Source of the DNA: Alteromonas profundi
GTDB taxonomy: Bacteria > Pseudomonadota > Gammaproteobacteria > Enterobacterales > Alteromonadaceae
Assembly: GCF_010500865.1 (NCBI RefSeq)
Contig: NZ_JAAAWN010000011.1
Span: 83,158-147,157, forward strand
Direction: 5' to 3'
DNA: 64,000 bases
Within the stretch, counting starts at the first letter, position 1. Each line of letters opens with the position of its first letter. Shown one piece after another: positions 25,646 to 33,280 of this stretch. The notes beneath the pieces were generated by a model. The model did no database searches. It was not told the origin of the DNA and worked only from the letters and a program-made list of their open reading frames with translations. A program made the position numbers and the translations under genes.

Positions 25646-26624
25646 CGAATATATAAAGATAATAGGAAAAGGCCAAAAAGGCGGGCGCAGCTTAACCCGC
25701 GAAGAGGCTTACCATGCCATGAAGATGGTACTCGCACGGCAAGTTACCGGCGAGCAACGCGGTGCATTCTTAATGTTGCTTCGCACCCGTGAGGAGACGC
25801 CAGAAGAAGTTAGTGGCTTTGTCGATGCGTGTAGAGAACTAATAGCGCCAGAGTTGGCAACGCTAGCGCCTCAATTAGATATAGGCTGCTATGCAGGTAA
25901 GCGGCGTCAACTTCCTTGGTATTTACTCGCGGTCGCAGTACTCGCGCAAAAGGGCTACTCAATCATGCTTCATGGTGCCCATGAGCCTGGCTCGGGACGT
26001 TTGTATGCAAGTGCCGCACTACCTACCTTAGGGTTATCAGCTGCCAACGATATTAGCCAAGCAAAGCAACAGTTGGCGTCCTACGGCGCCACATACCTTG
26101 ATTTATCCCATCTGCTTGAACCACTAGACGACTTAATTAAATTACGTGAGGTTTTTGGTTTACGCTCCTGCGCGAATACGCTTGCCCGTTTGCTTAACCC
26201 TACGTTGGCCAAATTTTGCGTACAAGGGGTGTATCATATGCACCTTGACCACAAACATTGTCGGGTTAATGAAGCCTATCCTACGTTTGATGCATTGTGT
26301 TTTCGCGGTGATGGCGGTGATCCCGAAGTTAACAGTGAACGGGATACTGAATTATTTATCACTCGAAATGGCCATACTCAAGAGGTTATATTACCTCCGC
26401 AAACAGATAAGTGGGCGATGAAAGATAAGCAAATGTGCTGTGAGGATATGCTCGCATTCTGGGGCGGCAGTCAACAGCATAACTATGCTTCGCAGTCTGT
26501 TATAGCGACATTGGCCAGTTATATCATTTTATTAGAAAATTGCTCTACTACAGAAGCCCTTACGTTGGCGAATACGTGGTGGCGCGAGAGAAACGCCACG
26601 CAATTACCTTTTCGCCCACAATAA
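25629..26624 (+). CDS. TrpD2/YbiB-like glycosyltransferase family 3 protein
   Basis: 331-residue relative of anthranilate phosphoribosyltransferase of the TrpD2 (YbiB) type. N-terminal helical domain LTREEAYHAMKMVLARQVTG precedes a nucleoside-phosphorylase-like catalytic domain. TrpD2 proteins bind nucleic acids and have no shown anthranilate activity. The canonical TrpD pyrophosphate loop GTGGD is replaced (QLDIGCYAGKRRQ), which argues against tryptophan synthesis. It overlaps cobA by 17 bases and has no good ribosome binding site, so it is translated by coupling. It is the last gene before a terminator. Its role in nitrate assimilation is unknown. Confidence 0.85.
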   Translation: MSQQFSEYIKIIGKGQKGGRSLTREEAYHAMKMVLARQVTGEQRGAFLMLLRTREETPEEVSGFVDACRELIAPELATLAPQLDIGCYAGKRRQLPWYLLAVAVLAQKGYSIMLHGAHEPGSGRLYASAALPTLGLSAANDISQAKQQLASYGATYLDLSHLLEPLDDLIKLREVFGLRSCANTLARLLNPTLAKFCVQGVYHMHLDHKHCRVNEAYPTFDALCFRGDGGDPEVNSERDTELFITRNGHTQEVILPPQTDKWAMKDKQMCCEDMLAFWGGSQQHNYASQSVIATLASYIILLENCSTTEALTLANTWWRERNATQLPFRPQ

Positions 26625-26633
26625 CCGTGTCAG

Positions 26634-26672
26634 TTAGCCCCTGCCTCTTTCAGGGGCAGGGGCTAAATTTCT
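26634..26672 (+). terminator. Terminator of the nirB operon
   Basis: 12-bp stem TTAGCCCCTGCC / GGCAGGGGCTAA with a 9-base loop and ATTTCTT tail, 10 bases after the last stop. It closes the nirBD-nasA-cobA-trpD2-like unit. Confidence 0.85.
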
Positions 26673-26691
26673 TGCTACTTCGACCTCAAAC

Positions 26692-26708
26692 AGTGCACTA
26701 GATGCACT
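26692..26708. promoter_or_regulatory. Inverted repeat upstream of the nrtA promoter
   Basis: AGTGCA-N5-TGCACT lies 74 bases before the sigma-54 element. Spacing and GCAC content recall activator sites for sigma-54 promoters, but the arm order is not the NtrC consensus TGCACC-N5-GGTGCA, so the binding factor is open. Confidence 0.35.
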
Positions 26709-26782
26709 TTTTTTGTTCAATTATATTGCCAGCACAGTAGTGTTTTTTTGAAAAAAGCTTATATGTCAATGTGTTGAATTTT

Positions 26783-26798
26783 TGGCACAAACACTGCT
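26783..26798 (+). promoter_or_regulatory. Sigma-54 promoter of nrtABC
   Basis: TGGCACAAACACTGCT has the invariant GG (-24) and GC (-12) with exactly 10 bases between, and a perfect TGGCAC. Transcription would start about 12 bases after the GC, giving a roughly 200-base leader before nrtA. This fits nitrogen-limitation control through NtrC. Confidence 0.75.
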
Positions 26799-26823
26799 CT
26801 ATACTTTATAGAATAAAAATAAA

Positions 26824-26932
26824 ACGCTCTCCCTTATTCAGAGGTAGCGTAAAACGCTAAGGTTTTAAAGAGGTCACCCTCTTAACTTAATACAACAGTC
26901 GTTTGCACGTCATCGATAAATGGCGTAAGCGA
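26824..26932 (+). ncRNA. Structured nrtA leader, candidate NasR-binding hairpins
   Basis: Three hairpins lie between the sigma-54 promoter and the leader terminator: ACGCT/AGCGT at 26824-26850, AAGAGG-TCAC-CCTCTT at 26868-26883, and a long one at 26899-26932 (TCGTTTGC with a two-base bulge stacked on CGTCAT/ATGGCG, hexaloop CGATAA). ANTAR proteins bind paired hairpins with six-base loops, so the last one plus the terminator hairpin (also a six-base loop) is the best candidate target. The loops do not clearly show the conserved A and G that I recall for the motif. Confidence 0.45.
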
Positions 26933-26946
26933 ACATGGCAACGAAG

Positions 26947-26995
26947 CCCACCAGCAAATAATGCTAATCCATTATTTGCTGGTGGGTTTTTTTTT
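26947..26995 (+). terminator. Leader terminator before nrtA, candidate NasR target
   Basis: A perfect 17-bp stem (26947-26963 with 26970-26986), hexaloop CTAATC and nine T. It ends 17 bases before the nrtA ATG. In addition CGAAGCC before the stem (26942-26948) is complementary to GGCTTCG after the T-run (26996-27002). The terminator stands between a sigma-54 promoter and its own operon, so it requires antitermination. Confidence 0.85.
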
Positions 26996-27012
26996 GGCTT
27001 CGAGGAACGCAT

Positions 27013-28416
27013 ATGTCAATCACAAATAAAATAGCTCGGTTAAAAGCAGCACCCCGAAAGATTACACAGCTACTGGCCGTAGCATGGTTAGTCAGTACCT
27101 CTTTTAGTATGGCGCAAAGCGAGCCTACTGTGGGTTGGCCGGAAAAAGAAGAGCTTAAGTTCGGCTTTATAAAACTCACTGATATGGCCCCCTTAGCAAT
27201 CGCCTATGAAAAGGGGTTTTTCGAAGATGAGGGGCTTTACGTTACCTTGGAAGCGCAGGCTAATTGGAAAGTACTCCTTGACCGGGTGATTGACGGGCAA
27301 TTAGACGGGGCACATATGCTTGCAGGTCAGCCGCTTGGTGCCACCATAGGTTTTGGCACTGAGTCGCATGTAGTTACCGCGTTTAGTATGGATTTAAACG
27401 GAAACGGTATTACCGTTTCAAACGACGTGTGGGAAAAAATGCAAGCGCACATTCCTCACCAAGAAGGTAAACCTGTTCATCCTATTAAAGCCGATTATTT
27501 AAAGCCTGTAGTTGATGAATATCGTCAAGCCGGTAAGCCCTTTAAAATGGGCATGGTATTTCCCGTCTCTACCCACAATTACGAACTACGCTACTGGTTA
27601 GCCGCCGGGGGGATTCACCCTGGCTATTATGCGCCACATAAAGGCGACACTTCTGGGCAAATCGACGCCGACGCATTGCTGTCAGTAACCCCGCCACCAC
27701 AGATGCCCGCCACGATGGAAGCAGGAACTATTCATGGCTACTGCGTGGGTGAACCATGGAACCAACAAGCAGTTTTCAAAGGCATTGGCGTACCTGTTAT
27801 CACTGATTATGAAATATGGAAAAACAACCCAGAGAAGGTATTCGGGGTAAGCCAAGCTTGGGCTGAACAGTATCCTAGTACTCATATTCGTGTAGTAAAA
27901 GCGCTTATTCGCGCTGCCATGTGGCTAGATGAAAATAATAATGCGAATCGTCCTGAGGCAGTAAAAATTCTTGCTCGCAGCAACTATGTAGGCGCCGATG
28001 AAGAGGTGTTAGCTAACAGCATGACAGGAACATTTGAGTATGAAAAAGGCGATAAGCGTGATGTGCCAGACTTTAACGTGTTCTTTCGTTACAACGCAAC
28101 ATTCCCCTATTACAGCGATGCTATTTGGTATCTCACACAAATGCGCCGTTGGGGGCAAATCGCACAGCCAAAATCTGACGATTGGTATAAAGAAATTGCT
28201 CGTAAAGTGTATAAACCAGACGTATATGCAAAGGCTGCAAAAGCGCTTATTGCAGAGGGCAAAGCAAACCCCGAAGACTTCCCAGAATTTGATAGCGAAA
28301 CCGGTTTTAAACCGCCTCAAAGCGAATTTATTGATGGCGTGACGTATGACGGCACTGCGCCAAATGCTTACTTAGAGCAATTTAACATTGGTCTTAAAAG
28401 CGACACAGTTCTTTAA
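27013..28416 (+). CDS. nrtA: Nitrate ABC transporter substrate-binding protein
   Basis: 467-residue periplasmic binding protein of the NrtA/CmpA family. The N-terminal region up to SFSMAQS is a signal peptide with a positively charged start and no lipobox. The mature protein begins with [20 protein letters not shown], characteristic of nitrate/bicarbonate binders, and has [13 protein letters not shown] near residue 240. GAGGAA precedes the ATG. With nrtB and nrtC it forms a high-affinity nitrate (or nitrite) importer; position in the nas cluster favours nitrate over bicarbonate. Confidence 0.93.
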   Translation: MSITNKIARLKAAPRKITQLLAVAWLVSTSFSMAQSEPTVGWPEKEELKFGFIKLTDMAPLAIAYEKGFFEDEGLYVTLEAQANWKVLLDRVIDGQLDGAHMLAGQPLGATIGFGTESHVVTAFSMDLNGNGITVSNDVWEKMQAHIPHQEGKPVHPIKADYLKPVVDEYRQAGKPFKMGMVFPVSTHNYELRYWLAAGGIHPGYYAPHKGDTSGQIDADALLSVTPPPQMPATMEAGTIHGYCVGEPWNQQAVFKGIGVPVITDYEIWKNNPEKVFGVSQAWAEQYPSTHIRVVKALIRAAMWLDENNNANRPEAVKILARSNYVGADEEVLANSMTGTFEYEKGDKRDVPDFNVFFRYNATFPYYSDAIWYLTQMRRWGQIAQPKSDDWYKEIARKVYKPDVYAKAAKALIAEGKANPEDFPEFDSETGFKPPQSEFIDGVTYDGTAPNAYLEQFNIGLKSDTVL

Positions 28417-28449
28417 CCTACCAGCCATCTGGCTATAGACGGAGAAGTT

Positions 28450-29445
28450 ATGAGTAAAATGACGAATATTCTTAGCATAGCGCCGGGTAATACCCCTGCA
28501 GAAGGTGTATTAGGTAGAATTTACCAACGTGCGCCTGTGCTTTTGCTGCCGCTTATTGGTCTATTAATGTTTCTTGCTTTGTGGAACGGCGTGGCGAAAA
28601 ATATTGATACCTCGCTAGGTGAGTTTCCTGGCCCTGCCCATGTATGGGAGCAGGTGGGTGTATTGATAGACGAGCACGCGGTGCAGCGGGAGAAAGCCGA
28701 AGCGTTTTACGTTAGGCAAGACGAGCGCAATGCGGCACGGGTAGCACAAGACCCTAGCTATCAGCCTAAAGTGCGTGATTTTACCGGCGCCCCCACGTTT
28801 TTCGACCAGATATGGACCAGCCTTTACACCGTGATGGTAGGTTTTGTGATCGCATCGGTAATAGCGGTGCCCCTTGGCATACTGTGTGGTTTGAGTAAAT
28901 CGGCGTACACCGCAATTAACCCCCTTATCCAACTATTTAAACCAGTGTCGCCGCTTGCCTGGTTGCCCCTTGTCACTATGGTGGTTAGCGCCCTTTACGT
29001 TAGTGATGACCCCGCTTTTTCAAAGTCATTTATTACCTCGGCCTTTACCGTCGCGTTGTGTTGTTTGTGGCCTACATTGATTAATACTGCAGTAGGTGTA
29101 TCTAGCATAGATAGCGATTTAATAAACGTGAGTAAAGTGCTACGTCTTACGCCCTTATCCCATTTAACCAAAATTGTGCTGCCTTCCTCTATCCCTATGA
29201 TTTTTACCGGCTTACGTTTGTCATTAGGCATAGGTTGGATGGTACTGATAGCCGCGGAAATGCTGGCGCAAAACCCTGGATTGGGCAAATTTGTATGGGA
29301 CGAATTTCAAAACGGAAGTTCAGAATCGCTCGCTCGCATTATGGTGGCTGTGTTAACCATCGGTGCTATCGGGTTCATTTTAGACCGCGCAATGTTATCT
29401 TTTCAGCGCTTAGTTAGCTGGGACAAATCCAGCGTATTGCGTTAA
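28450..29445 (+). CDS. nrtB: Nitrate ABC transporter permease
   Basis: 331-residue inner-membrane permease of the NrtB/SsuC type. One membrane segment near residue 30-46 is followed by a long hydrophilic stretch (about residues 55-115, rich in Glu/Arg/Gln) and then the five-segment permease core. The ATPase-contact loop is seen as LIAAEMLAQNPGLGKFVWDE near residue 265-285. GGAGAAG precedes the start, 33 bases after nrtA. Confidence 0.92.
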   Translation: MSKMTNILSIAPGNTPAEGVLGRIYQRAPVLLLPLIGLLMFLALWNGVAKNIDTSLGEFPGPAHVWEQVGVLIDEHAVQREKAEAFYVRQDERNAARVAQDPSYQPKVRDFTGAPTFFDQIWTSLYTVMVGFVIASVIAVPLGILCGLSKSAYTAINPLIQLFKPVSPLAWLPLVTMVVSALYVSDDPAFSKSFITSAFTVALCCLWPTLINTAVGVSSIDSDLINVSKVLRLTPLSHLTKIVLPSSIPMIFTGLRLSLGIGWMVLIAAEMLAQNPGLGKFVWDEFQNGSSESLARIMVAVLTIGAIGFILDRAMLSFQRLVSWDKSSVLR

Positions 29446-29461
29446 TTATCTGGAGGCAACT

Positions 29462-30328
29462 ATGCAATCTAAACACTTAGAATTATCGCAAGTAGGCATT
29501 GACTTTCCTACCCCCAAAGGGCCATTTACCGCGCTTACCGATGTGAATTTAAAAATAGCCAAGGGCGAATTTGTATCTTTAATTGGGCACTCTGGATGCG
29601 GAAAATCAACGGTACTGAATATAGTCGCTGGGTTACATCAGGCAACCACTGGAGGGGTTATCTTAGATGGCGCTGAAGTGACAACTCCTGGTCCCGAACG
29701 GGCGGTGGTATTTCAAAACCATTCTTTGCTGCCGTGGTTAAGTGTCTATAAAAATGTGGAATTGGCAGTTAAGCATGCAATGCGCGGCCAATCCAAAGCA
29801 CAAATGCGCGAATGGGTTATGCATAACCTAGAGCTTGTTCACATGACCCACGCACTGGATAAATTACCCAGTGAAATATCCGGGGGCATGAAGCAGCGTG
29901 TCGGTATTGCACGGGCGCTATCCATGCAGCCCAAAGTTTTGCTTATGGATGAACCCTTCGGGGCACTTGATGCCCTTACCCGGGCGCACCTGCAAGATGC
30001 GCTAATGGAAATTCATGCCAACCTTGGTAACACCGTCATTATGATTACCCACGATGTAGATGAGGCGGTGTTGCTATCAGACAGAATTGTGATGATGAAT
30101 AACGGCCCGGCCGCCACGATTGGAGAAATACTTGAGGTAGATTTACCTCGCCCAAGAGAGCGCTTAGCCTTAGCTGATAGCCCGGCGTATAACCATTATC
30201 GCCATGAAGTACTGACCTTCTTATACGATAAGCAAAAAAAGATAGAACCTGTTTCGCAACATCGCAAAGCGGGGAGCACAAAGGTGAAATCTGACAATAA
30301 AGCATCAAAAAGCTCAGATGCCGCCTAA
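29462..30328 (+). CDS. nrtC: Nitrate ABC transporter ATP-binding protein
   Basis: 288-residue ATPase. Walker A GHSGCGKST (about residue 42), Q-loop VVFQNHSLLPWLSV, signature SGGMKQRVGIARAL, Walker B VLLMDEP and switch His in ITHDVDEAV are all intact. It is a single ATPase domain without the fused substrate-binding domain found in cyanobacterial NrtC, so it resembles NrtD/NasD in layout and probably works as a homodimer. A charged Lys/Ser-rich tail of about 40 residues follows. GGAGG precedes the start. Confidence 0.92.
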   Translation: MQSKHLELSQVGIDFPTPKGPFTALTDVNLKIAKGEFVSLIGHSGCGKSTVLNIVAGLHQATTGGVILDGAEVTTPGPERAVVFQNHSLLPWLSVYKNVELAVKHAMRGQSKAQMREWVMHNLELVHMTHALDKLPSEISGGMKQRVGIARALSMQPKVLLMDEPFGALDALTRAHLQDALMEIHANLGNTVIMITHDVDEAVLLSDRIVMMNNGPAATIGEILEVDLPRPRERLALADSPAYNHYRHEVLTFLYDKQKKIEPVSQHRKAGSTKVKSDNKASKSSDAA

Positions 30329-30474
30329 GCGGTTCGCCGCTACCTAATTAAAAAGACGAAGTAAGCAGGCAAACATCTTGGCTTTTTAGCCGAGAGGGGC
30401 GCCCTTTACCGTTTTATTACTAATTGCATGCGCGCATAACGTCACGCGATACACTCTAAAAAAGGGAACGCACA

Positions 30475-31695
30475 ATGAAAACTCAACAACAGGTTGCACT
30501 TACATTAATTGCTACAGCGGTTATAGCCGCCCTTAGTAGCCAAGCGAGTGCTGAAGATTGGCACGAGGCACTTAGCGAATCTAAGGCATGGGCCGATTTA
30601 AATTTGCGCTATGAGAATGTGGACCAAGATAACACGCTTGACGATGCCAGCGCTTTGACGTTGCGAACCCGTCTGGGTTTTCAAACAGGCACCCTAAACG
30701 GTTTTTCATTTACCGGTGAAGTGGAAGACAGCCGTATTGTGATGGGGCAAGGAGATTACACAGTAGGCCCTACCGGCTACAACGTGGGTGAGTACTCGGT
30801 CATTGCCGATCCTGAAACTACTGAGGTGGATCAGGCATTTGTTCAGTACAAACAAGATAGTTTAACCCTAAAAGCGGGGCGACAGGTTATTGCTTTAGAC
30901 AACCATCGATTTATAGGCCATGTGGGCTGGCGCCAAGACCGCCAAACATTTGATGGAGTAAGTGCAAAGTATGTTATCAATGACAATATCGATGTTTTTT
31001 ATGCGTATCTTACGCAGCGCAACCGTATTTTCGCGGAAGCGGCGGATATTGACAGTAAAGACCACCTAATAAACGCCAATTTCACCACACAAATGGGTAA
31101 ATTTACCGGCTATGCCTATTTGCTTGAGGTAGATAGTGAAACCGCAAATAGCCTAGATACTTATGGTATACGCTATAGTGGCAAATACAGTAGTGAATCG
31201 GTGGCGTGGCAGTACGGTGGTGAATTTGCCACTCAGTCTAGCAGTACGGGAGGTGGTGAAGGTGCATCAGACTTCGACGCTAACTATCTTAACGGCTTTT
31301 TAGCTGCCACTGTGTCTGGGGTGACCGCAAAAATTAACTACGAGATGCTAGGAAGCGATAATGGCATGTATGGGTTTTCAACGCCCTTAGCCACGCTGCA
31401 TAAGTTTAACGGATGGACCGATCAGTTTTTAGCCACGCCAGCCCAAGGGTTGGTGGACACGACCTTTTCACTTAATGGAAGTGGACTTGGCGGCAAGTGG
31501 TTACTTGCCTATCACAACTTCAGCGCCGATGAGTCTACTGAGGGCGTAGATGACTTAGGGAGTGAGGTAGATATTCAGTATACCACTACCCTAATGGAAA
31601 AAGTGAAGGTAGGTGTGAAGTATGGACGCTATATGGCAGATGATATTAACGTAGACGCAGATAAATTTTGGTTGTGGGTAGGTACGCGTTTTTAG
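30475..31695 (+). CDS. Outer-membrane porin (alginate-export-like barrel), putative nitrate porin
   Basis: 406-residue beta-barrel protein with a clear signal peptide (LSSQASAEDW) and C-terminal Phe (WLWVGTRF). The strand pattern LNLRYENVDQDN ... ALTLRTRLGFQTG ... LTLKAGRQVIALDNHRFIG is that of the alginate-export/OprD-like porin group. Location between the nitrate ABC transporter and mobA suggests that it lets nitrate cross the outer membrane; this is inferred from context only. GGGAA precedes the ATG. A weak hairpin (CTTGGC-N6-GCCGAG) lies in the 146-base gap after nrtC. Confidence 0.8.
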   Translation: MKTQQQVALTLIATAVIAALSSQASAEDWHEALSESKAWADLNLRYENVDQDNTLDDASALTLRTRLGFQTGTLNGFSFTGEVEDSRIVMGQGDYTVGPTGYNVGEYSVIADPETTEVDQAFVQYKQDSLTLKAGRQVIALDNHRFIGHVGWRQDRQTFDGVSAKYVINDNIDVFYAYLTQRNRIFAEAADIDSKDHLINANFTTQMGKFTGYAYLLEVDSETANSLDTYGIRYSGKYSSESVAWQYGGEFATQSSSTGGGEGASDFDANYLNGFLAATVSGVTAKINYEMLGSDNGMYGFSTPLATLHKFNGWTDQFLATPAQGLVDTTFSLNGSGLGGKWLLAYHNFSADESTEGVDDLGSEVDIQYTTTLMEKVKVGVKYGRYMADDINVDADKFWLWVGTRF

Positions 31696-31704
31696 GCGAT
31701 TGTA

Positions 31705-32295
31705 ATGGCAACTCATTCTGCTTACTTTGAACATGTTCATGCATTTTTGCTATGCGGTGGCCAGTCTCGCCGCATGGGCAAAGATAAGGCGACGTTGAGC
31801 TATCAGGGGGATACGTTTGAGCAAAGAGTTAAGCGTATGGCCTTGCAAAGTGGCGTGAAGGATATTTTTACTGTGGGCGGTAAGGGGCGAGATATTGTTG
31901 ATGAAAAGCCCTTCCACGGCCCCGCCGCAGCGGCAATTTCAGCGTTAACCAAAGGGTGTACTACCGCCCAGTTGAAACAGTTTGAGATACTACTATTACT
32001 GCCGGTAGATATGCCGCTTTTAAGTAATAAGGTGTTAAGACGATTGATTGAATGTAGCATCAAAGGCCAACAAAGTTACTTTTTTAATTACGATTGGTTT
32101 CCTTTGGCTATATATCAGCCCTTTCGTTATTACGACAGCTTGAACCGCTTGCTTGCCGCTTCGCCTATGCCATCTATGAAAGCATTGGCACGTGTATGTG
32201 AAGCGCAAAGTATTTCGTTGCCCACATCGCTTCATCATCAGCTAATTAATGTAAATACTCCGTTAGAGTTCGCGCGTTTGGCAAAGGTGTCGTAG
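31705..32295 (+). CDS. mobA: Molybdenum cofactor guanylyltransferase
   Basis: 196-residue nucleotidyltransferase. The GTP-binding motif LLCGGQSRRMGKDKA (about residue 14), the lysine in GGKGRD, and the metal-binding LLPVDMPLL region support MobA. It attaches GMP to molybdopterin to make the bis-MGD form used by NasA. Placed 9 bases after the porin gene with a weak ribosome binding site, so it is probably translated from the same message. Slightly divergent from enterobacterial MobA but with complete motifs. Confidence 0.88.
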   Translation: MATHSAYFEHVHAFLLCGGQSRRMGKDKATLSYQGDTFEQRVKRMALQSGVKDIFTVGGKGRDIVDEKPFHGPAAAAISALTKGCTTAQLKQFEILLLLPVDMPLLSNKVLRRLIECSIKGQQSYFFNYDWFPLAIYQPFRYYDSLNRLLAASPMPSMKALARVCEAQSISLPTSLHHQLINVNTPLEFARLAKVS

Positions 32296-32370
32296 TAAGG
32301 CATGCGTAAGCGCAAAAGCGAGGCGTATACAATAGCAAAGTAGTGCAAGGAAGGTTAGAAACACAAAAAA

Positions 32371-32400
32371 GGCCGATACACTCAGTGTGTCGGCCTTTTT
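32371..32400. terminator. Bidirectional terminator between mobA and dsbA
   Basis: GGCCGATACAC-TCA-GTGTGTCGGCC (11 pairs, one G·T), preceded by six A and followed by five T. It serves the converging mobA and dsbA transcripts. Confidence 0.9.
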
Positions 32401-32419
32401 AATTAGAATTTAGAAGTGA

Positions 32420-33052
32420 CTATTTTTGCGTAGATAGCCAAACAATAAGGTCAGAAATGTCCTCTAAAGACATATCTGCTGTAAAAGTGGGTTGATACTT
32501 GCCATTAATAATAAAGCTAGGCACGCCTTTGATATAGCCTCTATTTTTATCAATAAGCTTTTGGTTTTTACGGAGCATGCTATTAACCCCAAAGCTATTT
32601 GCAAGCTTATCGAACTCAGCACCATCCACACCGTTTACGACAAAGATATTGCGAAGATCTTTAAGGTTAGTAATCGATGCGCGCTGCTTATGAATGTAAT
32701 TGAAGATGGCAGTATTCATTGCCTCTTCTTGCTTCATTGCACGCGCGATAACCATCGCTTTTGTGGCAGCATCTTGAACTTCTGGGCCAGTGAAGTTCAT
32801 AAAGTTAACGTGTACTTTTGTGAACGTGGTGTTGTCGCCCATTTTGGCTTTAATATCTTTTACAATCGGTTCAAACTGAAAACAGTGGGGACACCAGAAA
32901 GAGAAAAACTCGGTAATTACCGGCTTATCTGTGGCTTCTTCGTCAAGCACTCTGTAATGCGTGCCTTCTTTCCATTTTGTATTTGCTTCTTGAGCGCACG
33001 CCGTTAAGGGCAGAAGTAACGCCATTACAAACAGTACTGCAAACTTTTTCAT
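32420..33052 (-). CDS. dsbA: Thiol:disulfide interchange protein DsbA
   Basis: 210-residue periplasmic oxidase that introduces disulfides into exported proteins. The CPHC active site lies in FFSFWCPHCFQFEP at about residue 50, followed by the helical insertion and the cis-proline loop GVPSFIING. The signal peptide MKKFAVLFVMALLLPLTACAQ contains a possible lipobox LTAC, so the protein may be lipidated, unusual for DsbA. AAGGA precedes the start. All genes upstream to ccoG point the same way. Confidence 0.94.
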   Translation of the reverse strand: MKKFAVLFVMALLLPLTACAQEANTKWKEGTHYRVLDEEATDKPVITEFFSFWCPHCFQFEPIVKDIKAKMGDNTTFTKVHVNFMNFTGPEVQDAATKAMVIARAMKQEEAMNTAIFNYIHKQRASITNLKDLRNIFVVNGVDGAEFDKLANSFGVNSMLRKNQKLIDKNRGYIKGVPSFIINGKYQPTFTADMSLEDISDLIVWLSTQK

Positions 33053-33192
33053 CGAGTAAGTCCTTCGCTAAGTTATTACATTTCCACGAAGCAGATTACC
33101 ACAGGGTTTAGTAAGGCACTAGTTTCCGCGACCAATCAAAGATTTTATGCAACGAAAGGATTATAGGGGGATAAAAAATCACAGCATAAAGT

Positions 33193-33219
33193 AACACGCC
33201 CTCGATATGAGGGCGTGTT
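33193..33219 (-). terminator. Terminator downstream of btuB
   Basis: Perfect 11-bp stem AACACGCCCTC / GAGGGCGTGTT with loop GATAT. A second hairpin, TCGCGC-N9-GCGCGA, lies at 33241-33261 closer to the btuB stop. One or both end the btuB transcript before dsbA. Confidence 0.7.
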
Positions 33220-33280
33220 TGGTCAGACGTTAGAAGTATCTCGCGCCGCTGGAAAGCGCGAAATGCATCTAGTCGTTGAA

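Noticed and set aside
25629..26624. Calling the TrpD2-like gene trpD (anthranilate phosphoribosyltransferase)
   Set aside because: The GTGGD loop of TrpD is missing, no other trp gene is nearby and the gene sits in the nitrate operon.
26692..26708. Calling the AGTGCA-N5-TGCACT repeat an NtrC site
   Set aside because: Although GCAC-rich and well placed, the arm order differs from TGCACC-N5-GGTGCA, so it was left unnamed.
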